A stretch of DNA of 13,608 bases from Lachnospiraceae bacterium (lineage in GTDB: Bacteria; Bacillota; Clostridia; Lachnospirales; Lachnospiraceae). This document shows positions 7,215 through 13,608 of the stretch, piece after piece. Location: assembly GCA_014804185.1 (NCBI GenBank), contig JAAVAG010000192.1, forward strand, positions 1 through 13,608. The letters run 5' to 3'. Under the pieces are notes generated by a model. It had not been told where the DNA came from, ran no database searches, and was given only the letters and a program-made list of their open reading frames with translations. Position 1 is the first letter of the stretch; each line of letters starts with the position of its first letter. A program made the translations under genes and the position numbers.

Positions 7215-8138
7215 ATGAAAAAGGGATTTGACGAACTGATCGCAAAGGTGAATGAGTGCGGTACGAAGAAAGTGGCCGTGTCCGTGGCGCAGGATGAGGC
7301 TGTGCTGGAGGCGGTAGCCGAGGCGAAAAAACGCGGCATTGCGGATGCCATCCTTGTGGGGGACGAGGCCAAAATCAGAGAAATCGCGGCTTCCATAGAA
7401 ATGGATCTGACAGGTTATGAGATCATTGACGAGCCGGACATGATCCAGGCTTCCCTGAAAGCGGTGAAACTGGCGCACGAGGGCAAGGCGGACATGTATA
7501 TGAAAGGACTTATCGACACAAAGAATTTCTTGAAGAGTGTGCTGGACAAGGAAGTGGGGCTGCGCACTGGGGGACCGCTTTCCCATGTGTGCGTGTTTGA
7601 TATTCCCGGGATCGAGCAGCTTCTGTTTCTGACGGATGTGGCGTTTATGACCTATCCCACACTGGAGGACAAGGTACATATCATAAACAATACGCTTCCC
7701 GTGGCCAGGGCCTGCGGTGTGGAGTGCCCTAAGATCGCGCCGCTTGCCGCGGTTGAGGTGGTGAATCCCAAGATGCCCGTTACGGTGGAGGCTGAGCAGC
7801 TGACGCAGATGAACGAGGCCGGGGACATTACAGGATGTATCATAGACGGGCCGCTGTCCCTGGATCTGGCTATTGATCCGGAGGCTGCGAAACACAAAGG
7901 GGCCACAGGCAGGAAAATACAGGGAGATGCTGACATCCTGCTGTTCCCGGATATCCATGCGGGCAATCTGGTCTATAAGGCTATTGTGCACATGGTGCCC
8001 GGTGTGAAAAACGGATGTATCCTCACGGGAACAAAGGTGCCTGTCATCCTGACCAGCCGCTCCGATACGTTTGAAACCAAAGTAAACTCCATGGCGCTGG
8101 CAGCGGTGGTTGCTGAGGAGTTGAAGAAAAATGATTGA
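7215..8138 (+). CDS. ptb: Phosphate butyryltransferase (phosphotransbutyrylase)
   Basis: Swaps coenzyme A of butyryl-CoA (or a branched acyl-CoA) for phosphate, giving acyl phosphate for the kinase encoded next. The 307-residue product is the normal length for the phosphate acetyl/butyryltransferase family. It contains family-typical stretches GPLSHVCVFD (120-129), DGPLSLDLAI (211-220), ADILLFPDIHAGN (239-251) and TSRSDTFETKVNSMALA (280-296). Pairing with a butyrate kinase gene separates it from a plain phosphotransacetylase. GGAAAGG (7200-7206), eight bases upstream, supports the ATG at 7215 over a longer TTG-initiated frame. A promoter lies directly upstream. The enzyme is cytoplasmic. Substrate could be butyryl-CoA or isobutyryl/isovaleryl-CoA; sequence by eye does not decide. 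Confidence 0.9.
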   Translation: MKKGFDELIAKVNECGTKKVAVSVAQDEAVLEAVAEAKKRGIADAILVGDEAKIREIAASIEMDLTGYEIIDEPDMIQASLKAVKLAHEGKADMYMKGLIDTKNFLKSVLDKEVGLRTGGPLSHVCVFDIPGIEQLLFLTDVAFMTYPTLEDKVHIINNTLPVARACGVECPKIAPLAAVEVVNPKMPVTVEAEQLTQMNEAGDITGCIIDGPLSLDLAIDPEAAKHKGATGRKIQGDADILLFPDIHAGNLVYKAIVHMVPGVKNGCILTGTKVPVILTSRSDTFETKVNSMALAAVVAEELKKND

Positions 8139-8223
8139 AGAGGTCATTGAGTTTGCGGCAGAGATGGCGATGGATATCGCAGACACGGTCATAACAGAGA
8201 AATTGAGCAGGAGGAAGAAGAAA
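8131..8223 (+). other. 31-codon in-frame leader before buk (extension or leader ORF)
   Basis: An ATG at 8131 overlaps the ptb stop and reads 31 codons directly into buk without a stop. The peptide is amphipathic and acidic at first (MIEEVIEFAAEMAMDIADTV), then basic (LSRRKKK). A GAGGAG at 8114-8119 lies about 11 bases upstream, so initiation here is possible. Butyrate kinases begin directly with the phosphate-binding strand, so the segment is not part of the conserved enzyme. It may be an N-terminal extension made in some molecules, or simply an untranslated, codon-like spacer. Confidence 0.35.
8209..8214 (+). promoter_or_regulatory. Ribosome binding site that sets the buk start
   Basis: A perfect AGGAGG lies nine bases before the ATG at 8224. 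This start gives the standard butyrate kinase N-terminus, so it is preferred over the in-frame ATG at 8131. Confidence 0.8.
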
Positions 8224-9291
8224 ATGTCCATAAAAAGTCTGATTATCAATCCGGGTTCCACTTCCACCAAGATCGGTGTGTTTGAGGATGAAACCCTTTT
8301 ATTTGAAGAGACCCTGCGGCATTCCACGGAGGAGATCGGCAGATATGCCTCCATTGTGGAGCAGAAGGATTTTAGGAAGAAGATTATTACGGATCTGCTG
8401 GAGAGCAAAAACTTTGACGTCAGATCCCTGAAAGTTGTGGTGGGCCGCGGCGGTATGCTCAAACCCATACCCGGCGGAACCTATGCGGTGACGGATGAAC
8501 TGCTGGAGGATCTGAAAGTGGGTGTTCAGGGGCAGCACGCCTCCAATCTGGGCGGCATTCTGGCAAGAGAGATCGGGGATGAACTGGGAATCCCCTCCTA
8601 TATTGTGGATCCTGTTGTGGTGGATGAACTGATGCCCATCGCCAGATATTCCGGCGTTCCGGAACTGCCCAGAACGAGCGTGTTCCATGCGCTGAATCAG
8701 AAAGCGGTGGCCAAGAGATATGCAAAGGAAACAGGGAAAGCTTATGAGTCCCTGCGTCTGATCGTGGTGCATATGGGCGGCGGTGTGTCTGTGGGCGCGC
8801 ATGAAAACGGAAAGGTGATCGATGTGTTTAATGCGCTGGACGGCGACGGAGCGTTTTCACCGGAGCGCGCGGGAGCGGTTCCGTCGGGGGCACTGATTAA
8901 AATGTGTTTTTCCGGGAAATATACGGAAAAGGAAGTGTATAGTAAGATCGTGGGCAAGGGCGGTTTCAACGCGTACCTTGGCACCAACGATATGCGCGAG
9001 GTGACAAAGCTGGCAGACGGCGGGGATGCTCATGCGCAGGAGGCCAAGGCCGCGTTTATTCTTCAGGTGTCCAAGGATATCGGTTCCATGGCGTGTGTCT
9101 TAAACGGCAAAGTGGATCAGATTATTGTGACCGGGGGTATTGCGTATGGTAAGGAAGTGATAGAGGCTCTGAAAGAGAGAGCCGGATGGATTGCGCCCTT
9201 TACCGTATATCCCGGGGAGGATGAACTGCTTGCGCTGGCACAGGGCGCTCTGCGTGTGTTAAACGGCGAAGAAGAGGCCATGACATATTAA
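8224..9291 (+). CDS. buk: Butyrate kinase
   Basis: Transfers phosphate from butyryl phosphate to ADP, yielding butyrate (or a branched-chain acid) and ATP, the substrate-level phosphorylation step after Ptb. The 355-residue product has the usual family length and the acetate/butyrate kinase (ASKHA) fold motifs. These are INPGSTSTKIGVF (8-20) for phosphate binding, HMGGGVSVGAHENGKVID (183-200), the DGDGAFSPERAGAVPSG region (206-222) and TGGIAYG (303-309) for nucleotide binding. The start at 8224 is supported by AGGAGG at 8209-8214. An in-frame ATG 31 codons upstream overlaps the ptb stop, and what that segment does is unclear. It follows ptb in one transcript; no separate promoter is seen. Carboxylate preference cannot be read from the sequence alone. 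Confidence 0.93.
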   Translation: MSIKSLIINPGSTSTKIGVFEDETLLFEETLRHSTEEIGRYASIVEQKDFRKKIITDLLESKNFDVRSLKVVVGRGGMLKPIPGGTYAVTDELLEDLKVGVQGQHASNLGGILAREIGDELGIPSYIVDPVVVDELMPIARYSGVPELPRTSVFHALNQKAVAKRYAKETGKAYESLRLIVVHMGGGVSVGAHENGKVIDVFNALDGDGAFSPERAGAVPSGALIKMCFSGKYTEKEVYSKIVGKGGFNAYLGTNDMREVTKLADGGDAHAQEAKAAFILQVSKDIGSMACVLNGKVDQIIVTGGIAYGKEVIEALKERAGWIAPFTVYPGEDELLALAQGALRVLNGEEEAMTY

Positions 9292-9312
9292 AAAACAGAA
9301 GATCTGACCGAA

Positions 9313-9349
9313 CCGAGAGCCATACGCCTGTGGGAAGTATGGCTCTCGG
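9313..9349 (+). terminator. Perfect 13-bp hairpin after buk, possible terminator without T-run
   Basis: CCGAGAGCCATAC (9313-9325) and GTATGGCTCTCGG (9337-9349) are exact reverse complements around an 11-base loop. The stem is long and GC-rich and sits between buk and the next gene, as expected for a terminator, but CACATATAGG follows instead of a T-run. An A-run (9291-9296) lies 16 bases outside the left arm, too far for a clean reverse-strand terminator. It could end or attenuate the ptb-buk transcript, block 3' exonucleases, or bind a regulator. Confidence 0.5.
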
Positions 9350-9375
9350 CACATATAGGAAGTGGAGGGCTGAAC

Positions 9376-10227
9376 ATGCAGCTGGGCATACGTTTACATG
9401 ATACAAAGAATCTGCCCATCGAGGAGAGAATCGCGGAAGTACATGCCATGGGATTTCAGTGCGGACATCTTACCCTAGGAAAGGTGATTACGGAGTTTTC
9501 CACTGAGGACGCTGCCCTGACCCCGGGGCTTGCCATGTATCTGAAAAAAATTTTTGAAAAAAATCAGGTGGATATTGCCGTTCTGGGATGCTATCTCAAT
9601 CTGGCACATCCGGATCCACGACAGCTTGAGGAGATTGCAAACCGCTATCTGGCTCATATCCGTTTTGCGTCCTGGCTGGGATGCGGCGTGGTAGGTACCG
9701 AGACGGGGGCCCCCAATGCAGACTATGCGTTCGTGCCGGAATGTCACAGTGACGCGGCGCTGAACCTTTTTATTGACAGGCTCCGGCCCGTAGTCAGGTA
9801 TGCCGAACAGATGGGTGTTGTGGTGGGAATAGAGCCGGTATGGAGGCATATTGTGTATAATCCCGCAAGGGCCAGACAGGTGCTTGATACCCTTGCCTCC
9901 CCAAATCTGCAGATTATTCTTGACCCTGCAAATCTGCTGGATTACTGCAATTACAGGCAGCAGGCGGAGGTGGTGGAGGAGGCCATCGATCTGTTGGGGG
10001 ACGATGTGGCCATGATCCATATAAAAGATTTTATACCCGAGGACGGAAGTCTGAAATATGTGGGGGCAGGACTGGGGATGATGGACTATACTGCGCTGAT
10101 GAAATTTATCCGGGAAAAGAAACCCTTTATTCACGCGACGCTGGAGGACACCACTCCGGAGAATCAGATTCAGTGCAGGGATTATATCCTTGCGCGTTAT
10201 GCCGAAACGGCGGAAAGGCAGATGTAA
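9376..10227 (+). CDS. Sugar phosphate isomerase/epimerase-like TIM-barrel protein
   Basis: Probably interconverts a sugar or sugar derivative using a divalent metal; the actual substrate is unknown. The 283-residue product fits the xylose-isomerase-like TIM-barrel superfamily. It opens with a MQLGIRL strand and an IEERIAEVHAMGF helix, and has candidate metal ligands at strand ends: E153 (VGIEPVW), D183 (IILDPANLLD), H215 (MIHIKDF) and E257 (ATLEDT). The GTETGAPN segment (107-114) lies where the barrel loops form the active site. GGAGGG (9364-9369), six bases upstream, fixes the start. The stop is five bases before the PHP-family gene, so the two are likely translated together. A large hairpin precedes it and I see no clear promoter, so read-through or attenuation control is possible. 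Superfamily is confident; reaction is not. Confidence 0.8.
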   Translation: MQLGIRLHDTKNLPIEERIAEVHAMGFQCGHLTLGKVITEFSTEDAALTPGLAMYLKKIFEKNQVDIAVLGCYLNLAHPDPRQLEEIANRYLAHIRFASWLGCGVVGTETGAPNADYAFVPECHSDAALNLFIDRLRPVVRYAEQMGVVVGIEPVWRHIVYNPARARQVLDTLASPNLQIILDPANLLDYCNYRQQAEVVEEAIDLLGDDVAMIHIKDFIPEDGSLKYVGAGLGMMDYTALMKFIREKKPFIHATLEDTTPENQIQCRDYILARYAETAERQM

Positions 10228-10232
10228 AAGCG

Positions 10233-11006
10233 ATGAAGCGTGCAAACTATCACACACATACATTCAGGTGCAAACATGCCGGCGGAACAGAAAAAGGATT
10301 TATTGAGGAGGCGCTGTCTGTCGGAATGGAAGCATTGGGATTTTCCGATCATGTGCCGCAGCCTTATGAAAAAGACTTTGTCTCGGGAATACGAATGGAT
10401 ATGGAGCAGCTGCCCGAATATGTGGATACGCTGCTGCGCCTGCGGGAAGAGTATAAAGACCGGATTCAGATTCTGATCGGCTTCGAGGTGGAATATGTGC
10501 CGGAAATGTTTGATCTTCTGATGAAAAAGCTGGAGCCATATCCGGTGGATTATTTGATTCTCGGACAGCACTTTCTGGAGTGGGGCGACGAGAAGCGGGG
10601 ACGTTACTGCAGCGGAAAATCGGGGGATGAGAAGCGTCTGGCGCGGTATGTGGATCAGATCCTGGAGGGGCTTGGAACGGGGAAGTTCGCTTTTCTGGCA
10701 CATCCTGATATTATCCATTTTACAGGAGATGTTCATATTTATGAAGAGCATATGAGCAGGCTGTGCGAGGGCTGCAAAAAGCTGGGAATGCCGCTTGAAA
10801 TCAACAGACTTGGGGTCTATGAGAAGAGACATTATCCCAGGGAAGATTTTTGGCGGATCGCAGCCAGGACGGGCAATGAGGTGATTATAGGATATGATGC
10901 GCATCTGCCCGGTGTGCTGTCGGATGAGGAAACCTATCAGCAGTGCAGGCGCTGGGCGGAAGAGAGGGAGATTCAGGTCAATGAGCAGTTCCGGATTTGC
11001 TGTTGA
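10233..11006 (+). CDS. PHP-domain phosphatase, histidinol-phosphatase-like
   Basis: A metal-dependent phosphoesterase of the PHP family, closest in pattern to the HisJ/HisK type of histidinol-phosphatase, which removes phosphate from L-histidinol phosphate in histidine synthesis. The 257-residue product has the expected metal ligands: HTH (7-9), H15, SDH (38-40), FEVEY (84-88), GQH (111-113), AHPD (156-159) and YDAH (221-224). Family length is about 260, so it looks complete. The ATG at 10233 starts five bases after the preceding stop. GGAAAGG at 10212-10218 is weak and distant, so coupling to the upstream gene is likely. A longer frame from 10173 adds 20 unrelated residues inside the upstream gene and was not used. 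No other histidine genes are nearby, so a sugar-phosphate substrate linked to the isomerase-like neighbour is an alternative. Confidence 0.78.
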   Translation: MKRANYHTHTFRCKHAGGTEKGFIEEALSVGMEALGFSDHVPQPYEKDFVSGIRMDMEQLPEYVDTLLRLREEYKDRIQILIGFEVEYVPEMFDLLMKKLEPYPVDYLILGQHFLEWGDEKRGRYCSGKSGDEKRLARYVDQILEGLGTGKFAFLAHPDIIHFTGDVHIYEEHMSRLCEGCKKLGMPLEINRLGVYEKRHYPREDFWRIAARTGNEVIIGYDAHLPGVLSDEETYQQCRRWAEEREIQVNEQFRICC

Positions 11007-11031
11007 TTATGGCGGGTAAATCTGTTACAAT
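11003..11031 (+). promoter_or_regulatory. Predicted sigma-A promoter of secA
   Basis: TTGATT (11003-11008), a 17-base spacer and TACAAT (11026-11031) form a good promoter 30 bases before the secA ATG. Its -35 overlaps the stop codon of the PHP gene. There is no terminator between them, so some read-through into secA is expected. Confidence 0.65.
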
Positions 11032-11060
11032 AGGCATTAGGCTTTTAATGGAGGATCGGG

Positions 11061-13608
11061 ATGAAATTAGTTGATAAAATATTCGGAACTCACAGCGAAA
11101 GGGAACTGAAGAGAATTGCTTCCCAGGTGGAAAAGATCGAGCAGTTGCGCCCGGCCATGCAGGCTTTGAGCGATGAAGAACTGAAAAATAAGACAGCTGA
11201 GTTTAAAAAGAGGCTGGCGGAGGGGGAGACCCTGGATGATCTTCTGCCGGAGGCATTTGCAGCGGTAAGGGAAGCCGCCAGCCGCGTGCTGAATATGGAA
11301 CACTATAAAGTGCAGCTGATCGGCGGGATCATCATACACCAGGGGCGTATCGCAGAGATGAAGACAGGCGAAGGCAAGACGCTGGTAGCCACGCTCCCGG
11401 CGTACCTCAATGCGCTGGAAGGCAAGGGCGTACATGTGGTCACCGTCAATGATTATCTGGCGCACCGCGACGCGGAATGGATGGGGCAGATCCATGAATT
11501 CCTGGGGCTGAAGGTCGGAGTTGTTTTAAACAGCATGAACTCCGATGAGAGGAGAGAGGCCTATAACTGTGACATTACCTATGTGACCAATAATGAACTG
11601 GGCTTTGACTATCTGAGAGATAACATGGTGGTTTATAAAAAGCAGCTGGTGCTCAGAGGGCTGCATTATGCCATTATCGACGAGGTGGACTCGGTGCTCA
11701 TCGACGAGGCCAGGACGCCGCTGATCATATCCGGACAGAGCGGAAAGTCCACCAAGCTGTATGAAATGTGCGATATCCTTGCAAGACAGCTGAAAAGGGG
11801 AGACGATATGCAGGAACTCTCCAAGATGGACGCCATTATGGGAGTTGTCCAGGAGGAGACGGGAGATTTTATCGTCAATGAAAAGGACAAGGTGGTGAAT
11901 CTGACCGCCGCAGGTATCGACAAGGTGGAAAAATTCTTCCGTATCGAAAACCTGGCTGACCCGGAGAATCTGGAGATTCAGCACAATATTATTCTTGCGC
12001 TTCGGGCGCACAATCTGATGTTCCGGGACCAGGATTATGTGGTAAAGGACGATCAGGTGCTTATCGTGGACGAGTTTACCGGACGAATTATGCCGGGGCG
12101 GCGTTATTCCGACGGCCTGCACCAGGCCATCGAGGCCAAGGAGCATGTAAAAGTCAAGCGGGAGAGCAAGACGCTGGCGAACATCACATTCCAGAATTTC
12201 TTCAACCTTTTTGAAAAGAAAGCCGGTATGACAGGTACAGCGCTGACAGAGGAGCGGGAGTTCCGCGATATCTACGGCATGGATGTCATTGAGATTCCCA
12301 CCAATGTGCCGGTGGCAAGGGTGGATCAACAGGATGCCGTGTACAAGACAAAAAAGGAAAAGCTGCATGCGATCCTGGAGGCGGTGGAGGAAGCCCACGC
12401 CAAGGGACAGCCCGTATTGGTGGGTACCATCACCATTGAGGCATCGGAGGAGATCAGCGGTCTTTTGCGCAAAAGAGGCATTCCGCATAAGGTGCTCAAC
12501 GCCAAATTCCATGAACTGGAGGCGGAGATCGTGGCGGACGCCGGTATCCATGGCGCTGTCACCATCGCTACCAATATGGCCGGTCGTGGTACGGATATCA
12601 AACTGGATGAGGAAGCGCGCGCGGCAGGCGGTCTGAAGATCATCGGTACGGAACGCCACGAATCCAGGCGTATCGACAATCAGCTGCGCGGACGTGCGGG
12701 ACGTCAGGGAGATCCCGGCGAATCCAAGTTTTATATTTCCCTGCAGGATGAACTGATGCGGCTGTTTGGATCGGAGCGCCTGATCGGTATGTTCAATACG
12801 CTGGGTATTCCGGAAAATCAGGAAATTGAACACAAGATGCTGTCTAACGCCATAGAATCCGCTCAGAAAAAGATAGAGAATAATAATTACGGCATCCGTA
12901 AAAATCTGCTGGAATATGACAATGTCATGAGTGAGCAGAGGGAGATTATCTACGGAGAGCGCCGCCGCGTGCTGGATGGCGAGAGTATGCGCGAGGTGGT
13001 GCTGAAGATGGTAACGGATATCACGGAAAATTGCGTGGATATCGTGATCGGGGATGACGCGGATCCGAATGACTGGGATCTGAACGAACTGAACACATTG
13101 CTCCTGCCGACCATACCGATCAAGCCGGTCGCCAGAGGCAGAATTAAAACACTGAAAAAGAACAGCCTTAAACAGCAGCTGAAGGAAGAGGCCGTCAAAT
13201 TGTACGAAAACAAAGAGGCGGAGTTCCCGGAGGCGGAGATGATGCGTGAACTGGAGCGTGTGATCCTTTTGAAAGTGATAGACCGCAAATGGATGGATCA
13301 TATCGATGATATGGACCAGCTTCGTCAGGGAATCGGCCTGCAGGCCTACGGACAGAGAGATCCGGTGGTGGAATACCGCATGAGCGGGTATGAGATGTTC
13401 GACGAGATGACACAGAACATCAAAGAGGAGACGGTGCGTCTGCTGTTCCGCGTGCAGATCCAGCAGAAAGTGGAACGTGAGCAGGTGGCCAAGGTAACCG
13501 GAACCAATAAGGATAACAGCGGGCCCAAGGCGCCTGTCAAGCGGGAGAACAATAAAGTGTATCCCAACGATCCATGCCCCTGCGGCAGCGGAAAGAAATA
13601 TAAGAAAT
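11061..13608 (+). CDS. secA: Protein translocase ATPase SecA (3' end cut by window edge)
   Basis: The motor that drives unfolded preproteins through the SecYEG channel by ATP hydrolysis. The frame is open for 849 codons to the window edge. It has a typical N-terminus (MKLVDKIFG), Walker A MKTGEGKT (100-107), DEVDSVLIDEART with Walker B DEVD at 207-210, the preprotein cross-linking region after it, TNMAGRGTDIKL, and the helicase motif GRAGRQGDPGESKF (544 onward). Helical scaffold and wing regions follow. The C-terminal zinc motif begins CPCGSGKKYK with C839 and C841. The last base of the window is probably the first base of the next zinc cysteine, so only a handful of residues are missing. GGAGGA (11050-11055), five bases upstream, fixes the start. 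It has its own promoter. The gene before it is a PHP phosphatase, not the hpf gene often found beside secA in Bacillus. Confidence 0.97.
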   Translation, partial: MKLVDKIFGTHSERELKRIASQVEKIEQLRPAMQALSDEELKNKTAEFKKRLAEGETLDDLLPEAFAAVREAASRVLNMEHYKVQLIGGIIIHQGRIAEMKTGEGKTLVATLPAYLNALEGKGVHVVTVNDYLAHRDAEWMGQIHEFLGLKVGVVLNSMNSDERREAYNCDITYVTNNELGFDYLRDNMVVYKKQLVLRGLHYAIIDEVDSVLIDEARTPLIISGQSGKSTKLYEMCDILARQLKRGDDMQELSKMDAIMGVVQEETGDFIVNEKDKVVNLTAAGIDKVEKFFRIENLADPENLEIQHNIILALRAHNLMFRDQDYVVKDDQVLIVDEFTGRIMPGRRYSDGLHQAIEAKEHVKVKRESKTLANITFQNFFNLFEKKAGMTGTALTEEREFRDIYGMDVIEIPTNVPVARVDQQDAVYKTKKEKLHAILEAVEEAHAKGQPVLVGTITIEASEEISGLLRKRGIPHKVLNAKFHELEAEIVADAGIHGAVTIATNMAGRGTDIKLDEEARAAGGLKIIGTERHESRRIDNQLRGRAGRQGDPGESKFYISLQDELMRLFGSERLIGMFNTLGIPENQEIEHKMLSNAIESAQKKIENNNYGIRKNLLEYDNVMSEQREIIYGERRRVLDGESMREVVLKMVTDITENCVDIVIGDDADPNDWDLNELNTLLLPTIPIKPVARGRIKTLKKNSLKQQLKEEAVKLYENKEAEFPEAEMMRELERVILLKVIDRKWMDHIDDMDQLRQGIGLQAYGQRDPVVEYRMSGYEMFDEMTQNIKEETVRLLFRVQIQQKVEREQVAKVTGTNKDNSGPKAPVKRENNKVYPNDPCPCGSGKKYKK

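Noticed and set aside
7155..8468. Reverse-strand open frame of about 437 codons opposite ptb and buk
   Set aside because: Antisense to two confidently identified genes, with no recognisable domain.
10173..10232. Start giving a 20-residue longer PHP phosphatase inside the isomerase gene
   Set aside because: The added residues are out-of-frame reading of the upstream gene, and PHP enzymes start just before the HTH motif, as at 10233.
11526..13301. Long reverse-strand open frame of about 591 codons opposite secA
   Set aside because: It lies entirely antisense to a clear secA. The translation is rich in His, Leu, Phe and Gln with no recognisable domain, as expected from the shadow of a codon-biased gene.

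Overview
The window looks like chromosome of an anaerobic, Gram-positive gut-type Firmicute, most likely Lachnospiraceae (Clostridium cluster XIVa). The grounds are a phosphotransbutyrylase/butyrate kinase pair, a Firmicutes-style SecA with a C-terminal zinc motif, strong AGGAGG-type ribosome binding sites, a moderately GC-rich purine-biased coding strand and a stand-alone intracellular-type GH43 protein. This assignment is inference from gene content. All convincing genes are on the + strand, packed with short gaps or overlaps. No stretch over about 90 bases lacks a gene. I see no RNA genes, mobile elements or CRISPR array.

Region 1 (33-6091) looks like an envelope block. A PlsC-type acyltransferase carries a fused zinc ribbon. 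After it, a promoter with an imperfect palindrome over its -35 starts a four-gene unit: an ABC ATPase, a single-span membrane protein with a Gln/Tyr/Pro-rich cytoplasmic tail, and two ABC-2 type permeases. Overlaps of 16 bp (ATPase/anchor) and 4 bp (permease/permease) and a 14-nt gap between anchor and first permease suggest one coupled exporter of unknown substrate. This is the part of the window most likely to be undescribed.

Region 2 (6162-7091) is one GH43-like glycosidase without a signal peptide, probably acting on imported oligosaccharides.

Region 3 (7125-9291) is the energy-conserving end of butyrate (or branched-chain) acyl-CoA metabolism. A good promoter drives ptb then buk, converting acyl-CoA to acyl phosphate and then to acid plus ATP. 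A 31-codon in-frame leader precedes buk.

Region 4 (9313-11006) starts with a perfect 13-bp hairpin, followed by a coupled pair: a TIM-barrel sugar-phosphate isomerase/epimerase-like protein and a PHP-family phosphatase resembling histidinol-phosphatase.

Region 5 (11003 to the right edge) is secA with its own promoter. The gene is cut by the window edge within the last few codons, inside the C-terminal zinc-binding motif.

Several genes have longer possible starts upstream. I preferred the start with a well-spaced ribosome binding site, or the first one downstream of the predicted promoter.
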